A stretch of DNA of 64,000 bases, taken from Phoronis australis. Lineage: Eukaryota; Phoronida; Phoronidae. Shown here piece by piece: positions 1 to 16,165 of this stretch (position 1 is its first letter; every line of letters starts with the position of its first letter). Position numbers and translations under genes: made by a program. The notes beneath the pieces were generated by a model, which was given only the letters and a program-made list of their open reading frames with translations, was not told the DNA's origin and searched no databases. The stretch spans positions 144,952 to 208,951 of the forward strand of contig NMRA01000072.1 in the NCBI GenBank assembly GCA_002633005.1, written 5' to 3'.

Positions 1-10
1 AAAATTTTCT

Positions 11-325
11 AAGTTCCGATAAAATGTGTCGATTATTGGCCATTTGTGTCGGTTTCAGAAACGTTGCTTTGAAAATATAACACAGGTGAGCATACAGCGG
101 GGTCTATCGGCAGGCCGGGATACAGTCCCTAGTCGTGTCCCGGGTACTCTGTGAAAACTCCCCAGACGGCGGTCCACGGTGTCAAGGCCGACAGCTTGCG
201 GGGTCTGGAATGCCGAGGCCGGAGCGCGGCTGCTGGTCTGTCCCCTGCTTAAATGTACGAAAGTTCAAAGAAAATGTGTCGATTATTGGCCATTTGTGTC
301 GCTTTCAGAAACGTTGGGTTGAACA
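11..325. repeat. Duplicated ~55-bp AATGTGTCG block
   Basis: A block of about 55 bp at 21-75 (AATGTGTCGATTATTGGCC and onward) recurs almost unchanged at 271-325. A shorter derivative at 604-642 has the AATGTGTCG core facing its own reverse complement CGACACATT, making a small hairpin. No coding potential is evident here. Confidence 0.7.
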
Positions 326-396
326 ATTTTGCGAGTTCAAAGAAATGTGTATATGAGTATCGGCGCCGGAGTGCGGAATCACGGTAGCCGTCGGGT

Positions 397-500
397 CGGA
401 GCCTGGCCAGTGGAAGACAGGGGGCGCACGTCCATACTGGCCAATTGAACACAGGGGGCGCACGTCCGTACTGGCCAGTTGAAGACAGGGGGCGCACGGG
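397..500. repeat. 34-bp minisatellite, three units
   Basis: Three tandem copies of a ~34-bp unit are anchored by CAGGGGGCGCACG at about 418, 452 and 486, each with a TACTGGCCA-type segment. GC content is higher than in the surroundings. Confidence 0.75.
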
Positions 501-1530
501 TAAGTTCATTGGCGGAGCGGAGACGGGACTGAGATTTGAGGTTTGCGGACTTTTGTTACTCCGGGCATGATTAGGAAGTTTCCGCGGGTTTTGGTCGCGA
601 AACGAAATGTGTCGATTTCACCGTCAAAAACCGACACATTTTAAAATGCGCGTTTTCACTATACCCTATATCGTGCCACTGTTGAGGGCAACGGCAAGGC
701 TACGGACGATGCTACGTACAAAAATAAACAAGATAAGTTGGAGCGAACTTACCGCAATAAACGAAGTTTTCAGGAGAAGGGGATTCGTCCTTTACTTCTA
801 AACGAAGAAGTACTAACGATATATGCATTTGCATACATCAGCAGATCAGAAGGCAGAGGCTTTCAAACAACAACTACAAGGAACAAAAAATATCCGGAAA
901 TGCAACCTAACTTTCGGGGTTTTCAAACGTAAAGAGCACTGCAGGTTAGTCGTTCCGCGAAATTTTAAGAGTTGTTGAAAAGACAAAAACATTTGTCATT
1001 CATCTGGTTTTCAGTTGTCTAAAGATGCTGTGTGATGACCACAGTGACAAGGGTTAGAGCACACATGAACTTAAAACTTTTAAGTTTCCTGATTAAAATC
1101 AGTGAACTGGTCACTTTTTGCCGGGCTGGCCTAGTTCTGACTGTGGCGCTGTCTATCATGAACCATGCGCATGTCATGAACTGTAACATGTTTAAAGTTA
1201 CTGTAAACTGATAAACCCGCTTTTCATCTCAAAAAAAAAACTTTTGATTCAGATCACTTGCCGTAGTAACAGCCAAGTTTACCCGACAAGGAATCCAACG
1301 AGCGACCCCGATAAAACCGGTCACTGTGCTAACCATTCAGCTAGCTAATACTGCTAATATGCAATTGCCCGTTAGCGAGTGGCTAACAGAAGCTCATATG
1401 ATTCATGTACGGGAAGTGCATGTACAATAACGTTGTGGAACAGGTCTCAATACTCTCAAATTATGTATAACAATCGCTAGGTGGTATGAATTACAATGTA
1501 GGAACACACTGACATTGAATACTGTTTTTG
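501..1530. other. Region upstream of QPRT, no gene seen
   Basis: No convincing coding exon. A strong splice acceptor (polypyrimidine run then CTTTCAG at 1531-1537) implies that QPRT has at least one non-coding 5' exon somewhere upstream, possibly here; its donor and promoter could not be placed. A tRNA-like stretch at about 1290-1345 on the minus strand may be a decayed SINE. Confidence 0.35.
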
Positions 1531-1620
1531 CTTTCAGTTTCAAACTGCCAAAAATTCGTAGCCAAAAGAGTTTCAATGTTTTGATGTCACAAGTCCCACT
1601 CTGCTCTCTTGTGTTGATTG

Positions 1621-5747
<4,127 letters not shown>

Positions 5748-5842
5748 CCCCAGCCATGTTCAGTTTTTATATGGCCTCCTGGTGTGGTCTTCAACATTGT
5801 GTCATTCATGAAACTGGTGATAATATTTGATTTAATCCAACC

Positions 5843-5848
5843 AATAAA
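5843..5848 (+). terminator. Polyadenylation signal of QPRT
   Basis: Canonical AATAAA 96 bp downstream of the QPRT stop codon, in the expected place for a short 3' UTR. Confidence 0.7.
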
Positions 5849-5859
5849 TTTGCAGCATT

Positions 5860-7039
5860 TCATATCCATATGCCTCAGCCTCTTACACAGGGTGTAACAA
5901 ACTGTTCATTTTTGTAAAGTTGAGGCAATAACGTCACTATTGGCTAGTTTGGCCAATAAACTCCTCTTGAGAGGTAGCCACCCAAAGTCAGGACATTCAT
6001 CTAACATCTTCAATTTCCGGAGACGCCAAAGTGCTCAGCAACTACGTCACTCCGAGTTAACACTGAACAAGCTGCTAATGATGAAACCAGATAAGACGTC
6101 ATTTGTGCACACTAGGAAGCATTTCTTTGTTTCTTGATCTTGGAGTGCTGACAAATTCCGTATGCTATGCACAGCTCAGCCCAGGGCGTGAGGAATGAAG
6201 CCGTTCCATGACTGCGTGTTTTTCTTGACAGCATACCAGGTATGCCTAAAAACATAATTGTAGTAGAAATGATTAATTTGGCAATGATGTCTGTTCCATT
6301 TGCGTGATTTGAGGGCAGTAGACATTTTCCCTTGCTGATTACATATTTCCAGATTACATGGCTTTCTTTTCCCATGTGCCTGCTGTTCTCATGCCCAGAA
6401 TTGTAGGATGGACATTGGCTTTTCTCAATTTCTAAATGCTGGTTTATGACCCTTGACCCATTATTGTTGTGCACTCAGCACAATTTTTGAAGCAGAGTAC
6501 CAGTGGTTATGCTCTACCTTCTAGTGTTAGGTTATAAAAGTGAGACACATTCTTGTCCCATTTTCACGAACTATTCAAATATGCTAGTTGTCTTATTTCG
6601 CTGTTACGGATTTATAGAAATTTTGAACGTACTGTACCCTGTAAAGTTCCGTGGGCCAACTTAATGAGGTTGGCCGTGGGAAGTTTGGAGTCTGTTCAGT
6701 GATAAATTAAAACTGTTCTTCCGTGGAAAACAGACAGTCAGGAGAGCATAACCGTGATTTTTTTCAGTTCTAAACACAAAACGCTCGTTATTACGCAGTG
6801 GCTCGCTGGAACCCGATCACTGAGGCCCGTCTCGGCCGGACTGGAGACGAACGTAAACCAGCTGGGTTAGTCGGCTTCGAAATTAAGTTGAAAATTAGAC
6901 TTTCAGTCACGAAAAGAATAGACTACTTAACCAAATAAATAATGTGCACGTGCATGTTTTGGTGAATAGTTAATACAATGTTAATTGGTGTTTAATGGGT
7001 TTTTTTGTTTCTCCCCAGTGAACGAAATAAAATTATTTG
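5860..7039. other. Intergenic, no gene seen
   Basis: No homologous coding segment recognised on either strand. There is a small inverted repeat (GGCCAAC / GTTGGCC) at about 6653-6674. The open frame on the minus strand at 6112-6474 lacks recognisable domains and is probably chance. Confidence 0.4.
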
Positions 7040-7111
7040 TGACCCCGACGTGATTTGAACACGCAACCTTCTGATCTGGAGTCAGACGCGCTACCGTTGC
7101 GCCACGGAGTC
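7040..7111 (-). tRNA. tRNA-Trp (anticodon CCA)
   Basis: On the minus strand a full 72-nt cloverleaf runs from GACTCCG (7111) to CGGGGTC plus discriminator A (7040). The acceptor stem is GACTCCG/CGGGGTC with one T-G pair. The A box is TGGCGCAACGG, the anticodon stem TCTGA/TCAGA closes loop CTCCAGA with anticodon CCA, and the B box is TGTTCAAATCA. There is no intron. A TTTT Pol III terminator lies about 10 nt past the 3' end. Apart from acceptor-stem changes it is nearly the standard metazoan tRNA-Trp sequence. Confidence 0.96.
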
Positions 7112-8129
7112 CGATGACTTATTTGCTGCTATATTCAGGGCAACATGCAGATAAGAATTATTAGCATCCGGGTACTGTGTTAAACATATATTGTATTGCC
7201 GCAAAACGTGTTTTGTCTGTTTTTAATGGTTGCTGAATAACAAAAGAATATTAACATTCCGCTACGAGTACTGGTGGATGAAACCTCAAAGCGACGCACG
7301 GTAAAATGCGAGATACGCGCACAAATGCGCATGCTAACTTTGATCGGCAATTGAGTGTGTCAGTATTATGCTGATGTACTGTCGCAACACATAAATATCC
7401 CAGCTGTTTTAATAGACAGAGCATAATTTTTTACTCCGCAGTCGAGAGTCATTTCCACTTATGTTTTTGAATCCATGGAGAAAAATATTGCAATCTCAAA
7501 CTTAATTGTGACTCGGTTTTGGACGTTTTTAGCGCGATCACGTATGTGCGTGCGTCGGAGCGCTAATCTCAGTTGAGGCCACATTACCCTGTCTAGATAA
7601 GCTGTAGTACAACATTAGCCTAGCAATCGCTGTGACTTTCCGGTGCTGAGCGAATGTCCAATCAGGGATGACAAGTCTGATAATGCATGTGCGCGTATCT
7701 TCTCTTATCTAAGCGTCTTTCATTTCCAGTCATATTCCTTCAAAAAGGGTTGGTTTATTTGGTTAGAACCTCTGTGAAGAATGGTTTTATTGTTGTTCGA
7801 AAAAAATACTGACAGGCAAAGGGTAGCTTGCCTGATAANAAATCTGGCACAGTATGAAATTTTATGTAAATCGTCGCTGCAATGCAGGGAAATTTGTGTT
7901 ATTGCATTTTGAGTTGCTATGCTGACACCAAAAAATTAACAAGAAGCAACATGCCAGTTCGGGTTGCGCAATGTATATTTCTGTCATAACTATTAGTCAA
8001 CGAGGAGTGCCTGATGATTTTGAAAGGTTGGTCAGCCATTTGCATTTATCTACCTCCGCGAAAAAGGAGAGCTCATTTAAGGCCGGAATAGCCTATTCAA
8101 TGAAAAAGTTTTAAAAAGGGGTAAAGGGA
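7112..8129. other. Intergenic, no gene seen
   Basis: AT-rich sequence with no recognisable coding exon, RNA gene or repeat. Contains one N at 7839. Confidence 0.4.
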
Positions 8130-8415
8130 CGTCATTGGCGGGAACATTACTTTTCTGAGGTCAGCTTCAGCGCCGAATCGAGACACTGCCAAAGCTCAGT
8201 CCCACCCGATAAATCGCAGACTAGTATTTTAGGATATGATGTTGCCGGCCTTGTAATTTCAGCGAATGTCTCGCAGACGGCAACGGCGGAAATTCACGGT
8301 TTCATAATCAAATCACAAATCAACGGATATGGTTGTTTTGTAACTCTGGTCAAAGCAAATGTCTTCAAGAAGTCCAAAAATTATCCTAATGTTTTTCGGC
8401 CCTAAGACTCATAAT
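8130..8415. repeat. SINE-like dispersed repeat, copy 1 (diverged)
   Basis: The tail (TTGTTTTGTAACTCTGGTC through CCCTAAGACTCATAATGTCCC) matches the tails at about 11015-11105 and 14495-14600. The head (GGGACGTCATTGGCGGGAAC, then a CAGCGCCGAATCGA segment) matches the heads near 10868 and 13825. It is the most decayed of three copies. Confidence 0.5.
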
Positions 8416-8419
8416 GTCC

Positions 8420-10864
8420 CAACTACCAAAAGGATTGTAATTTTTACTTATTCGTCGTATTTTCGGCGGTTTCTCGCGAAATGTAAACGATAATACGGCC
8501 TTCAAATTTTTAACATTAAATTTCCAGCTCGGGTTCGAAATAATGTTCTTCTTGTAGCCTTACAGCAACTAACATTAAGGTGTCGTACAAGTAACTTTAA
8601 CAGTTTTTAATTGATTGGTGAAGTTTGATTGCAAAGAGACTAATAACGTGGATATTTTGTCTGCATGCTCCGGAAAGTGTTAAACGCTCTCGTTGGTATA
8701 TTATGAATTTGTCGAAATCACGCAAGTCTCCGCAAGGTGCTCCGAACGCACGTGTTCTCACGCCCAGTGTTCTAGCTCAGTCACTTACTCATTGTCACAA
8801 CACAATTTCCAAAACGCCCCTTGAACATCACCCGCGAGCAGCCTAGTCACGTGAGAACACCATAAGATTGTTCTGATCCATTAAGTTCCTTTTGACCGAT
8901 TATGACGTTGACGTTGACACAATGGGTTAAAATGACTCTATGAGTCAAAAGTGGTATAACTGTTCAGACCACCCGGAAGTGGTGTTCTCATTTTATTTGA
9001 CCACTATGGGGTCTACAGTAATTTTGAACGCGCTCGCGTTTACCCTGGCCACAATTCACCTCTTAGTGAAGGTGAGGTTCTGTTTTTGGGAATTCAAATT
9101 GTGTATTAGCAGAAAAGGCGTACATGGGCTTGGCTGCGGGGAGGAGGAGGGCATCTTTAACATAGTGTTTGGAGAGTCACCCCCGGTTGCCACCAAACTG
9201 TCCAGCTCCCTGGTCGCCACCAGTTACCGCTTTTCACCACTGACCCTGTACCCGTTCCTTATGAATACTCCGCCGCTGGTCGGTTATTTGTTTTTATTAT
9301 TTTTCACCTTTCGCGGCTTACATGCCTATAAGGTTAGGACTCCGTCGCCAGGGTCTTCCCGTTCAAAATTCCCGTTATGCCTATCAGTATGGCCTTGTGG
9401 CACAGTCAGTGTTTTTGTGGAATCTTATCACAAACGAGGAACTGCGGCAAAGTTAAGTCGCATCCAAAGCGACCCATGTGATATCAAGCATGACGATAAT
9501 GCAAGTTCGATGACTTTTTGACTTATTTTGATGACTACGGTGTGCCACGACATCGGCAGATAGCATACGTGACCTTACAAATACGTTTGATAGACCGTTA
9601 CAGTTGTGTAATGGTAATGGCTACGAGGTCAATGTATGATAAGAACAAGAACAGAAGTTATGGGGATTACATAAGTACACCATAAAGAAAAAGAGACATT
9701 GGACCATGTAAACGTAACATTGAGGTGAAGCGGGCAATGTAAAAGACTGGACATTACTCTACACGCGTCACTCTTATTACATTTCGATCTGTATGCGAGT
9801 CAATCACACCGTTGATTGATGAACAACACAAAACGACTAAAGTAATCAGACAAAATACCATTTCTCCGTCATGAGGGACAATTCTGTTAGTAACAGCAAA
9901 AATGACTGGTAACAACCACGAGCGGTAAAATTCAAATCGCACAGTGTCTTAGAATCACCTTACTAACTTTCGTATTCATTCGTCTCCATTCTCGGCGATG
10001 TAGGAAGACTACTCTGACTGAATTCGACTTCCGCTAAGCCGTCATGACGGGGATTCTGGGTCTTTTTGTCTGATTACTTTTGGCGTGTACGCATTAGAGG
10101 CCACTAGCCAAGCTAGTTGTGAGCGAAAACTGTTGAGTGGTCGAAAACTTAATCTGGTTGACGATGACTACGAAGCCGATACCGTACTGATGATAAACAA
10201 AACTACACAGACACCAACAGAAATAATTTATGGTGTCGATTTTACTAGAAATTACTGAGAAGTAATTAAATCTCAATTTAACAGATTTCTCCCTATAAAT
10301 AGGACAATGATGATGATGATTCACAATCACATGCTGATTTGTGATAACTGAAGTTGTCATTTCATATCCCGTTGATAGCCAAGCAACCTTTATGATATAG
10401 GCCTATCGACCACTTTTTGTTTTACAATATACAGTATCAACGTCCACATCAAGTTTTGTAACTTGAAAAAGTATCCATTTTAATTCCATAATTGCGCATA
10501 ATATCGCAACAATTCGTGTTTAGTTTTATACATCTGTAGTATAGAAGTGTTTCTGACCAAAGAAATATTGATTCTTTCGTTCGTTCGTTTAGGCAAATTT
10601 TGATTTTGCCAATGCAGCAATTTGTGAAACAAATATGAAAATGAGCCCGTGCCTTAATCTCATGAACATTGTGACGAGTTTAGTTGCATGTATCATCTGA
10701 ATACTGAATTAGTGTCATTTGTACACGTGTTGTGACAATTTCTTTCTACATCATTTGTCATGGGCATGCTTGTAAAGCATCAACTGCCTGTCAAAGTTAT
10801 TTTTAAAGAAGGTGTGTCGGTGAAGCGAAACCTGATTGGTTAACCCTATAGCAGTCTTACCGTC
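8420..10864. other. Intergenic, one long open frame of unknown meaning
   Basis: No recognised gene. An open frame of 193 codons at 8940-9521 (+) has two hydrophobic stretches but no recognised domain, and an AAG|GTGAGG splice-donor-like site at about 9069-9077 after the first. At this length one chance ORF per window of this size is plausible, so it is not called. Confidence 0.3.
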
Positions 10865-11108
10865 ACGTAAAGGGACATTCTCGCTGAAAAAAGTAATTCT
10901 AAAGAAATTAGCAATAGCGCGCAATCGAATAGTTCTATCTACACTATAGCAGCCGAGCGCTCTAGCTGCAGCTTCGCAAAATCCCAGAATAGCCGATTTG
11001 GAATAAAACCACAAAAACACAACCGATTCTGTTGTTTTATAGCTCTGGCCAAAGTTAATAACTCCAACAACCCTACCCCGTCGTCTGTTAAAATTGCAGT
11101 GCCCCCTT
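10865..11108. repeat. SINE-like dispersed repeat, copy 2
   Basis: It has the order GGGACATTCTCG, AAATTAGCAATAGCGCGCAATCGAA, then a tRNA-like segment whose minus strand gives an A-box-like TAGAGCGCTCGGCTG and a degenerate B box (TATTCGATTGC). The body runs TTGTTTTATAGCTCTGGCC to CCCTTAATGG. The same order occurs in the other two copies. Confidence 0.55.
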
Positions 11109-11727
11109 AATGGATAGCGTTCAGCCTTTTTGAAAACTCTTTTGGTGAATTTGGCATATCATGTTCAAGGTTAGAGGTATGATGAACCTTTTAATTTATT
11201 TCTATCGAAGAGGTGATCAAGAATTATCAATTATTCAAACTGGAAAGATGACACTTCAAGCAAGTAGTTTAATGAAAACAATTAATGGCTGATGTATAAG
11301 TTTTGATTTATTACCTGTATTTGGCATCATTGCGACAAGTTTTGGCAAAGTATTACGTCGGTGGTCTTCACGGCTCTTGGACAGAGAGGAAAAGCGAGAG
11401 AAAACTGGTTATTCGGACCTATTGACAAAGGTTTTCAGCTTGTAGAAATCGACTAAAAGGTTTAGTTTATCATGTATAGTAATTAAGATAGGCCAAGTTA
11501 ACCAAAACGCCTTCAAGAGGTATCATTCCCTTGAAAATTCAAGTGGGCCTCGAAGAGGCCATTTCAACAAAGCAGCATCTCCTTAGATAAAGAGGTTGTC
11601 GAATAACTTTCGTCGGTGTATTCCTAGGGAAAATCATGATTTCTCTCGATTGAACTAGCCTATATTTGTGTCATTTGGTACATTCCTTTGGGACTTAACC
11701 ACATGTAACTTGTTATTGGCATGGATT

Positions 11728-12010
11728 TCATGCGCGCACCCAGGGGCGGGGGGCTCGGGGGCTCGAATGAGCACCCCCCTCCCCCCATTTGGCCAAGTGG
11801 GTAAAAAGGTCCGCCTCAGAGAAACAAAAAGTCCGAGAAAACGAGACAAAAGTCCCCTAACAAGGTGCAGACGCACAGTTCACAGACCTGAAGGTGGAAC
11901 CCCGATTTTTTATTTTTAGTCATCCCGCTTTTTTGTTAGCAAAAGGTCCACTTTGTCAGAGATTCGAGTCCCCCATATTAAAGGCTGGGTGCGCGCATGG
12001 ATTTCATTCG
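11728..12010. mobile_element. Non-autonomous TIR DNA transposon with intact target-site duplication
   Basis: The terminal inverted repeats are perfect: TGCGCGCACCCAG at the left end (11730) and CTGGGTGCGCGCA at the right end (about 11999). Both ends are flanked by ATGGATTTCAT, a 9-11 bp direct repeat whose exact edge is ambiguous by two bases because it merges with the TIR. A 9-bp duplication fits Mutator-like elements; the family was not confirmed. The ~270-bp interior has G-rich ends and no transposase ORF, so it is a MITE-scale element. Relatives lie at 43887-44133 and, more diverged, near 23532-23690. Confidence 0.8.
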
Positions 12011-13823
12011 CTAAACCCATGGTTACATATAATACCTGATACTCCTAGACCCCGTTGTTTGTCGCTGTCCTCGTCCGCTGCATCTTCCCTCGCTATCACT
12101 TTCGAGTTACCGTTTGTTACTTTGAATTTTTTCCATGAAATGTCTGATGAGAATGCACGTGCTAGGACTGGAACAAGACGTGATACACTATTATAGACTT
12201 TTATTACATGATTTCATTCCCCCAAGTAATTCGTGGAAAACTGTTAAAACGACTGTGTTTTGGCTTTCGATCTTAAGTCGATCACTTCCTCGGTCAGTTA
12301 GCTACCATTTTTTACCCGAAGGCAAAACGTTGTGGATATATCTTTTAAAAAAATCCAGGAGATGCTCGGAATGAACAAAGGAACTCTCGACTGTACTGTG
12401 GCAAAGATGTCATTTCTGTGGATGTACAACGGTCGTTTTTAAAGCAAAACAACGGAAAACGTCATTTGGTACCAGTGCGATAGCAAACTGCAAATCAGCA
12501 CGCTCAGAGTGCACAGGCTAAAGCCCGCGCAGATGACGTGCATGGAAAGACGTTCAAAATTTTAGCCTTTGAAAACACACCTTTGGTGCAATAGCGTGAT
12601 GGTAGGAACTGCAATAACTTGATAAAGTTTTGCATTCACCTGGTGGTGCATTTCATGGTTAGTTAAAAACAAATGTGACGTCACAATCCGGATGCTATAC
12701 CTGCCTTCATTAAAAATTACCTTCAGGCCATCTATAAGAAAATACTAGGCAGTCTGGACCCCTGAGCCCCCTTTAATTCTGGACACGCGCCTGCAATTCA
12801 CTGTTTCTAGAAGTTAACAAACTCACCCCATTTTTGTTTCTGTTGAATAGCATGTCCCGCCACTTCTGACATGAGCAATGTTCCGCAGCATACATACATG
12901 AATAGGGAGATTACGAATACTGGCATGTTTACAGATTCGTATCAAACTGTCTACCAACTATTCATGGACGTCTTCCCTCGCTTTCGCTTACACGCTTGTC
13001 TGTATTCATGGTGCTATGGAATTTCACCCCAGTATCAGAACGACTTTTGGAAATTTTTAATCTGTGCCAGTGACTCCCAAACTTAACTCGATTCCCAATT
13101 CGAAAACTGGCCAATCGCATAGCGTGAAATATGAAAGTTTATTGAAAGCGTGACAAGCGATTGGTCAATTGAGTTTCGAGTCGTGAGATCGACTTTCGAG
13201 TAAAGTTAGGTGATCGTGAGCGTTAGTCGCGTTATCTCAAAAGTCAATGTAATCAATCATAACACGGTATGCTAAGCTCAGGCTTGAGTGTGGTAATGGG
13301 ATCTTGAACTTTGACATTAATCTGTGTATCATCATACGGAAGTCACGAATTTGTACCGGGGAGCATCTAGCGTTGCGATTATAGAGGATATGACCCATGT
13401 GATGCGACTGGTTAGGGAATCAGGAACTGCTCGAGGGAAAGCCATTATCACAATTAAGCAAAACGGATAAAATCTACTTGAGAACGCAGAATTCTAAAAA
13501 CAATATGCTCACACTCTATCAGGTGTATTCAGCATGTTCTTTACGAAGTGCTGACCACAACAACACTTGTTTTCACTCACCAACAAAGTGCTAAGTAAGC
13601 AATACATTGAAGGCGCCGCAACGGTACGTGAGCAGGCCGTAGCAGTCAATCGAGCGGGAACGCGATGGGTCGTCATCCTCTCATCTTTTTACAGCCAAGG
13701 AACGCTGCACCCTGTAAAATTCCCTTTCCTGTCCTATTGTCTTCGAAACGTTCTTCTTATATGTTCAGAGCTCCCCTGGCATTTTTGCTGGGTGACAGAA
13801 GTCGTCAATGCTTTTGAATGGAC
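12011..13823. other. Intergenic, no gene seen
   Basis: No recognisable gene. At 13100-13175 there is a small imperfect inverted repeat with CCAATCGC and GCGATTGG arms. Confidence 0.35.
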
Positions 13824-13935
13824 ATTCTCGGGAACAAAAGTACAGTACTTGTACAAAAATTAGCAGTAGCGCGAAATCGAACCCACTAGCTTTGTCGTAC
13901 CAGTCGAGCGCTCTGCGCCAAATCTCACAGGAAAA
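13824..13935. repeat. SINE-like dispersed repeat, copy 3 head
   Basis: GGACATTCTCGGGAAC, AAATTAGCAGTAGCGCGAAATCGAA, and on the minus strand a good Pol III promoter pair: A-box-like TGGCGCAGAGCGCTCG and B box GGGTTCGATTT. Its body reappears at 14470-14600 (TTGTGGTTTCGTAGCTCTGATC to GACCTATGATGTTCC), separated by the foldback element at 13974-14389. Confidence 0.6.
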
Positions 13936-13973
13936 AAGCCGCATATTTCAAGTTCAGCGTATTAAATCAAGAT

Positions 13974-14389
13974 GTTCCATTGGAATTGGAACCCCGGCGT
14001 AAAACAGGAACCCCAGAGTCGAAAACAAACTCCCGCACACACAAACCAGCTAACAAGACCGAAAAACGTGAAGCCCTTCCTTTAAAAATCAAATGACAAA
14101 GTGAATATAATGTGAGTTACGTTTTATCATTGACAATGTTTAACAAACAAATGCAGAAAACAACTGGAAAGTTATTGAAGATGCTTTAACTCAAAGTTTA
14201 AAGCTAACGGCATCATCTCAGAAAATTTTTTGAAAAATTGTCCGGGTTTCCTGTCCGATACCCAGGATTCCTGTTTTAAAGGTTTGGGTTCGTGTTTTAA
14301 ACGTTGGTGCTGTTTTGAAGGTGCAGGAGTCTGTTTTCGACTCCAGGATATCTCAGTGTTTTACACCGGAATTCCAATTTCGAGGGAAC
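13974..14389. mobile_element. ~416-bp foldback element inserted in the SINE-like repeat
   Basis: The left arm, 13974 to about 14036, begins GTTCCATTGGAATTGGAACC and contains GGCGTAAAACA and GAGTCGAAAACAAACTCC. The right arm, about 14321-14389, is its reverse complement with a few mismatches and ends GGAATTCCAATTTCGAGGGAAC. No ORF lies between the arms. It separates the head and tail of SINE copy 3, implying that it inserted later. Confidence 0.7.
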
Positions 14390-14469
14390 ACCCAGTAAAT
14401 GATTAAGTCATTGACCTTTATTTCGGTCAGTGAATGCCTGGCAGACAGCAGCCAGAATTTATTTTAATA

Positions 14470-14600
14470 TTTGTGACAAAATCCCAAATACACAACACGT
14501 ATTGTGGTTTCGTAGCTCTGATCAAAGCTAACAACTATCTATCCCATCCAAATAATTTACAAAATATGTTTTCGGCCGTAAGACCTATGATGTTCCTTTA
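14470..14600. repeat. SINE-like dispersed repeat, copy 3 tail
   Basis: Continuation of the copy at 13824-13935 beyond the inserted foldback. It shares GTAGCTCTGATCAAAGCTAA and the GGCCGTAAGACCTATGATG block with copy 1. Confidence 0.55.
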
Positions 14601-15354
14601 ATGTAACTACCAGTATTTGCGGATGACATATTCTATTGACACAAAATTTAAAGTTGCGTGCATGTAATATAGACGACTGTAGCTCACAAGTGTTCAAGCA
14701 ATGATAATTAACTGAGTATAGTTAACGGAATAGTTGTGGTGAGAAGCAAGGAAAAGCTCTGTAGAGGAAAATTTAATTGTCGCTTCTCAGTTAGAAGAAG
14801 TGATTTCCTACAAATCTTGAATGCGCGGGAATGGTTTTCGGAGACCTGCAAAAATGTCTAGCGTGGAAAAACAACTTCTACGATGAGGATAAAGGCAAAT
14901 TCTTGGCGTCACTCAGCAGCAACATATCAGCCAAGAGACATTGACGTATTGTATAAGCACGCGGTCTATAGCCGAGCAGCACAATCTACGAGTATACCCA
15001 AAATAGTTACGTCAAAGCTCGTACCGAAGATTTTTAATGATCGTAAGTTGTGCTCTGTTAGAGAGAACTGTCAACTCAACAGTGGGGGTTGACTTAATTA
15101 TCTTAGAATAATGAACTTCCGAGATAATTACGTCGGTATCTCGAGATAATTAAGGTTGGTGTTGACATTTCACGTCATTTATAAGGTTTCCGTACAGTTT
15201 CAGTTTTTGTTGACGAGACGTTTAGACAGACGCTTGTCCAAAACTGCGTTGCTTCCATTGGCAAATTTATTGCTGATTCCTGGTATTTGTTAATTGTTTA
15301 CAACGTGCTCCTTACAAAAAAATGAGAAGTAATTTCTCAGTGGGTTAGCAAATG

Positions 15355-15470
15355 ACTGGCAGCCCCACTTTTTCCAGTGCTACGCCGCACGTGGTCTATA
15401 GGCGGTGCACCACAGGGGGGCTGAGGGGGCTTTAGCCACTTTTTTCAGTGCTGCGCCACCCATGATAATC
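15355..15470. repeat. Short direct-repeat element
   Basis: AGCCCCACTTTTTCCAGTGC (about 15361) recurs as AGCCACTTTTTTCAGTGC (about 15434), flanking a G-rich core (CACAGGGGGGCTGAGGGGGC). It resembles the G-rich ends of small DNA transposons elsewhere in the window. Confidence 0.4.
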
Positions 15471-15889
15471 GGTGCTAAAATGTCACGCCATGACAAGCTA
15501 ACTTAAAGACTAAACATTGTCTCAAGTAAAAATAATACTTGTAGTGTCACTTCTATGGCTGCCCTGAACTCGACTCCAGTTTGAACAATTTTAGACCAAT
15601 TCCGTAACGATTAGTGGTCTACCTGAGTTGAGCTTTGTGATGGGATTGAGACGATTTGAGGAGCTGTAACAAAGACAGCAGGGGCTTACGGGACAACAAA
15701 AATTGTCTTTAAGCAAAAAGTTTCTAGGAAATGCATACATCAGCCACAATCAAATCCTTATTCAATTTACTCATTTCTCATTTAGTAATCTTTTCATGTA
15801 GCAAAATAAGCATATCTCTATATATTTTACATGGACGGACAATAAGTTTGTGCAGATGCACCAATAGAGGCGCATCTACTGTTGACAGT

Positions 15890-16165
15890 GGGTATATCTG
15901 TATTTACATTGATTACCCGCCCTGGTGGGTACACCTATATAAGTGAAACTGGACCCGCTCTGACGGGTACAATTATATAAATATTCGCCCGTCCTGGAGG
16001 GGAAAATCTATAGATTGGTCCACCCTTGCGGATAAACCTTTATTAATACAAATAAACCCGTACTGGTGAGCATAGCTATAGAAATATAGATATACCAGCG
16101 AGAGTGGGTAAACCAGAAATTATGTGGATGCACCCGCTTTGGCAGGTACATATAGCCGCTCTGAC
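15890..16165. repeat. Degenerate tandem array of CCCGCYCTGGYGGGTA units
   Basis: Six to seven imperfect units of about 40-50 bp each carry a palindromic core such as CCCGCCCTGGTGGGTA, CCCGCTCTGACGGGTA or CCCGTACTGGTGAGCA, followed by an AT-rich TATATAA-type spacer. Cores alternate with AT-rich arms throughout. Confidence 0.6.

Noticed and set aside
1290-1345. tRNA-like minus-strand sequence
   Set aside because: A-box-like bases are present, but the B box and the cloverleaf stems are broken; at most a decayed SINE.
8940-9521. 193-codon open frame with two hydrophobic stretches
   Set aside because: No recognised domain, no supporting exon structure beyond one donor-like site, and one chance ORF of this length is plausible in 64 kb.
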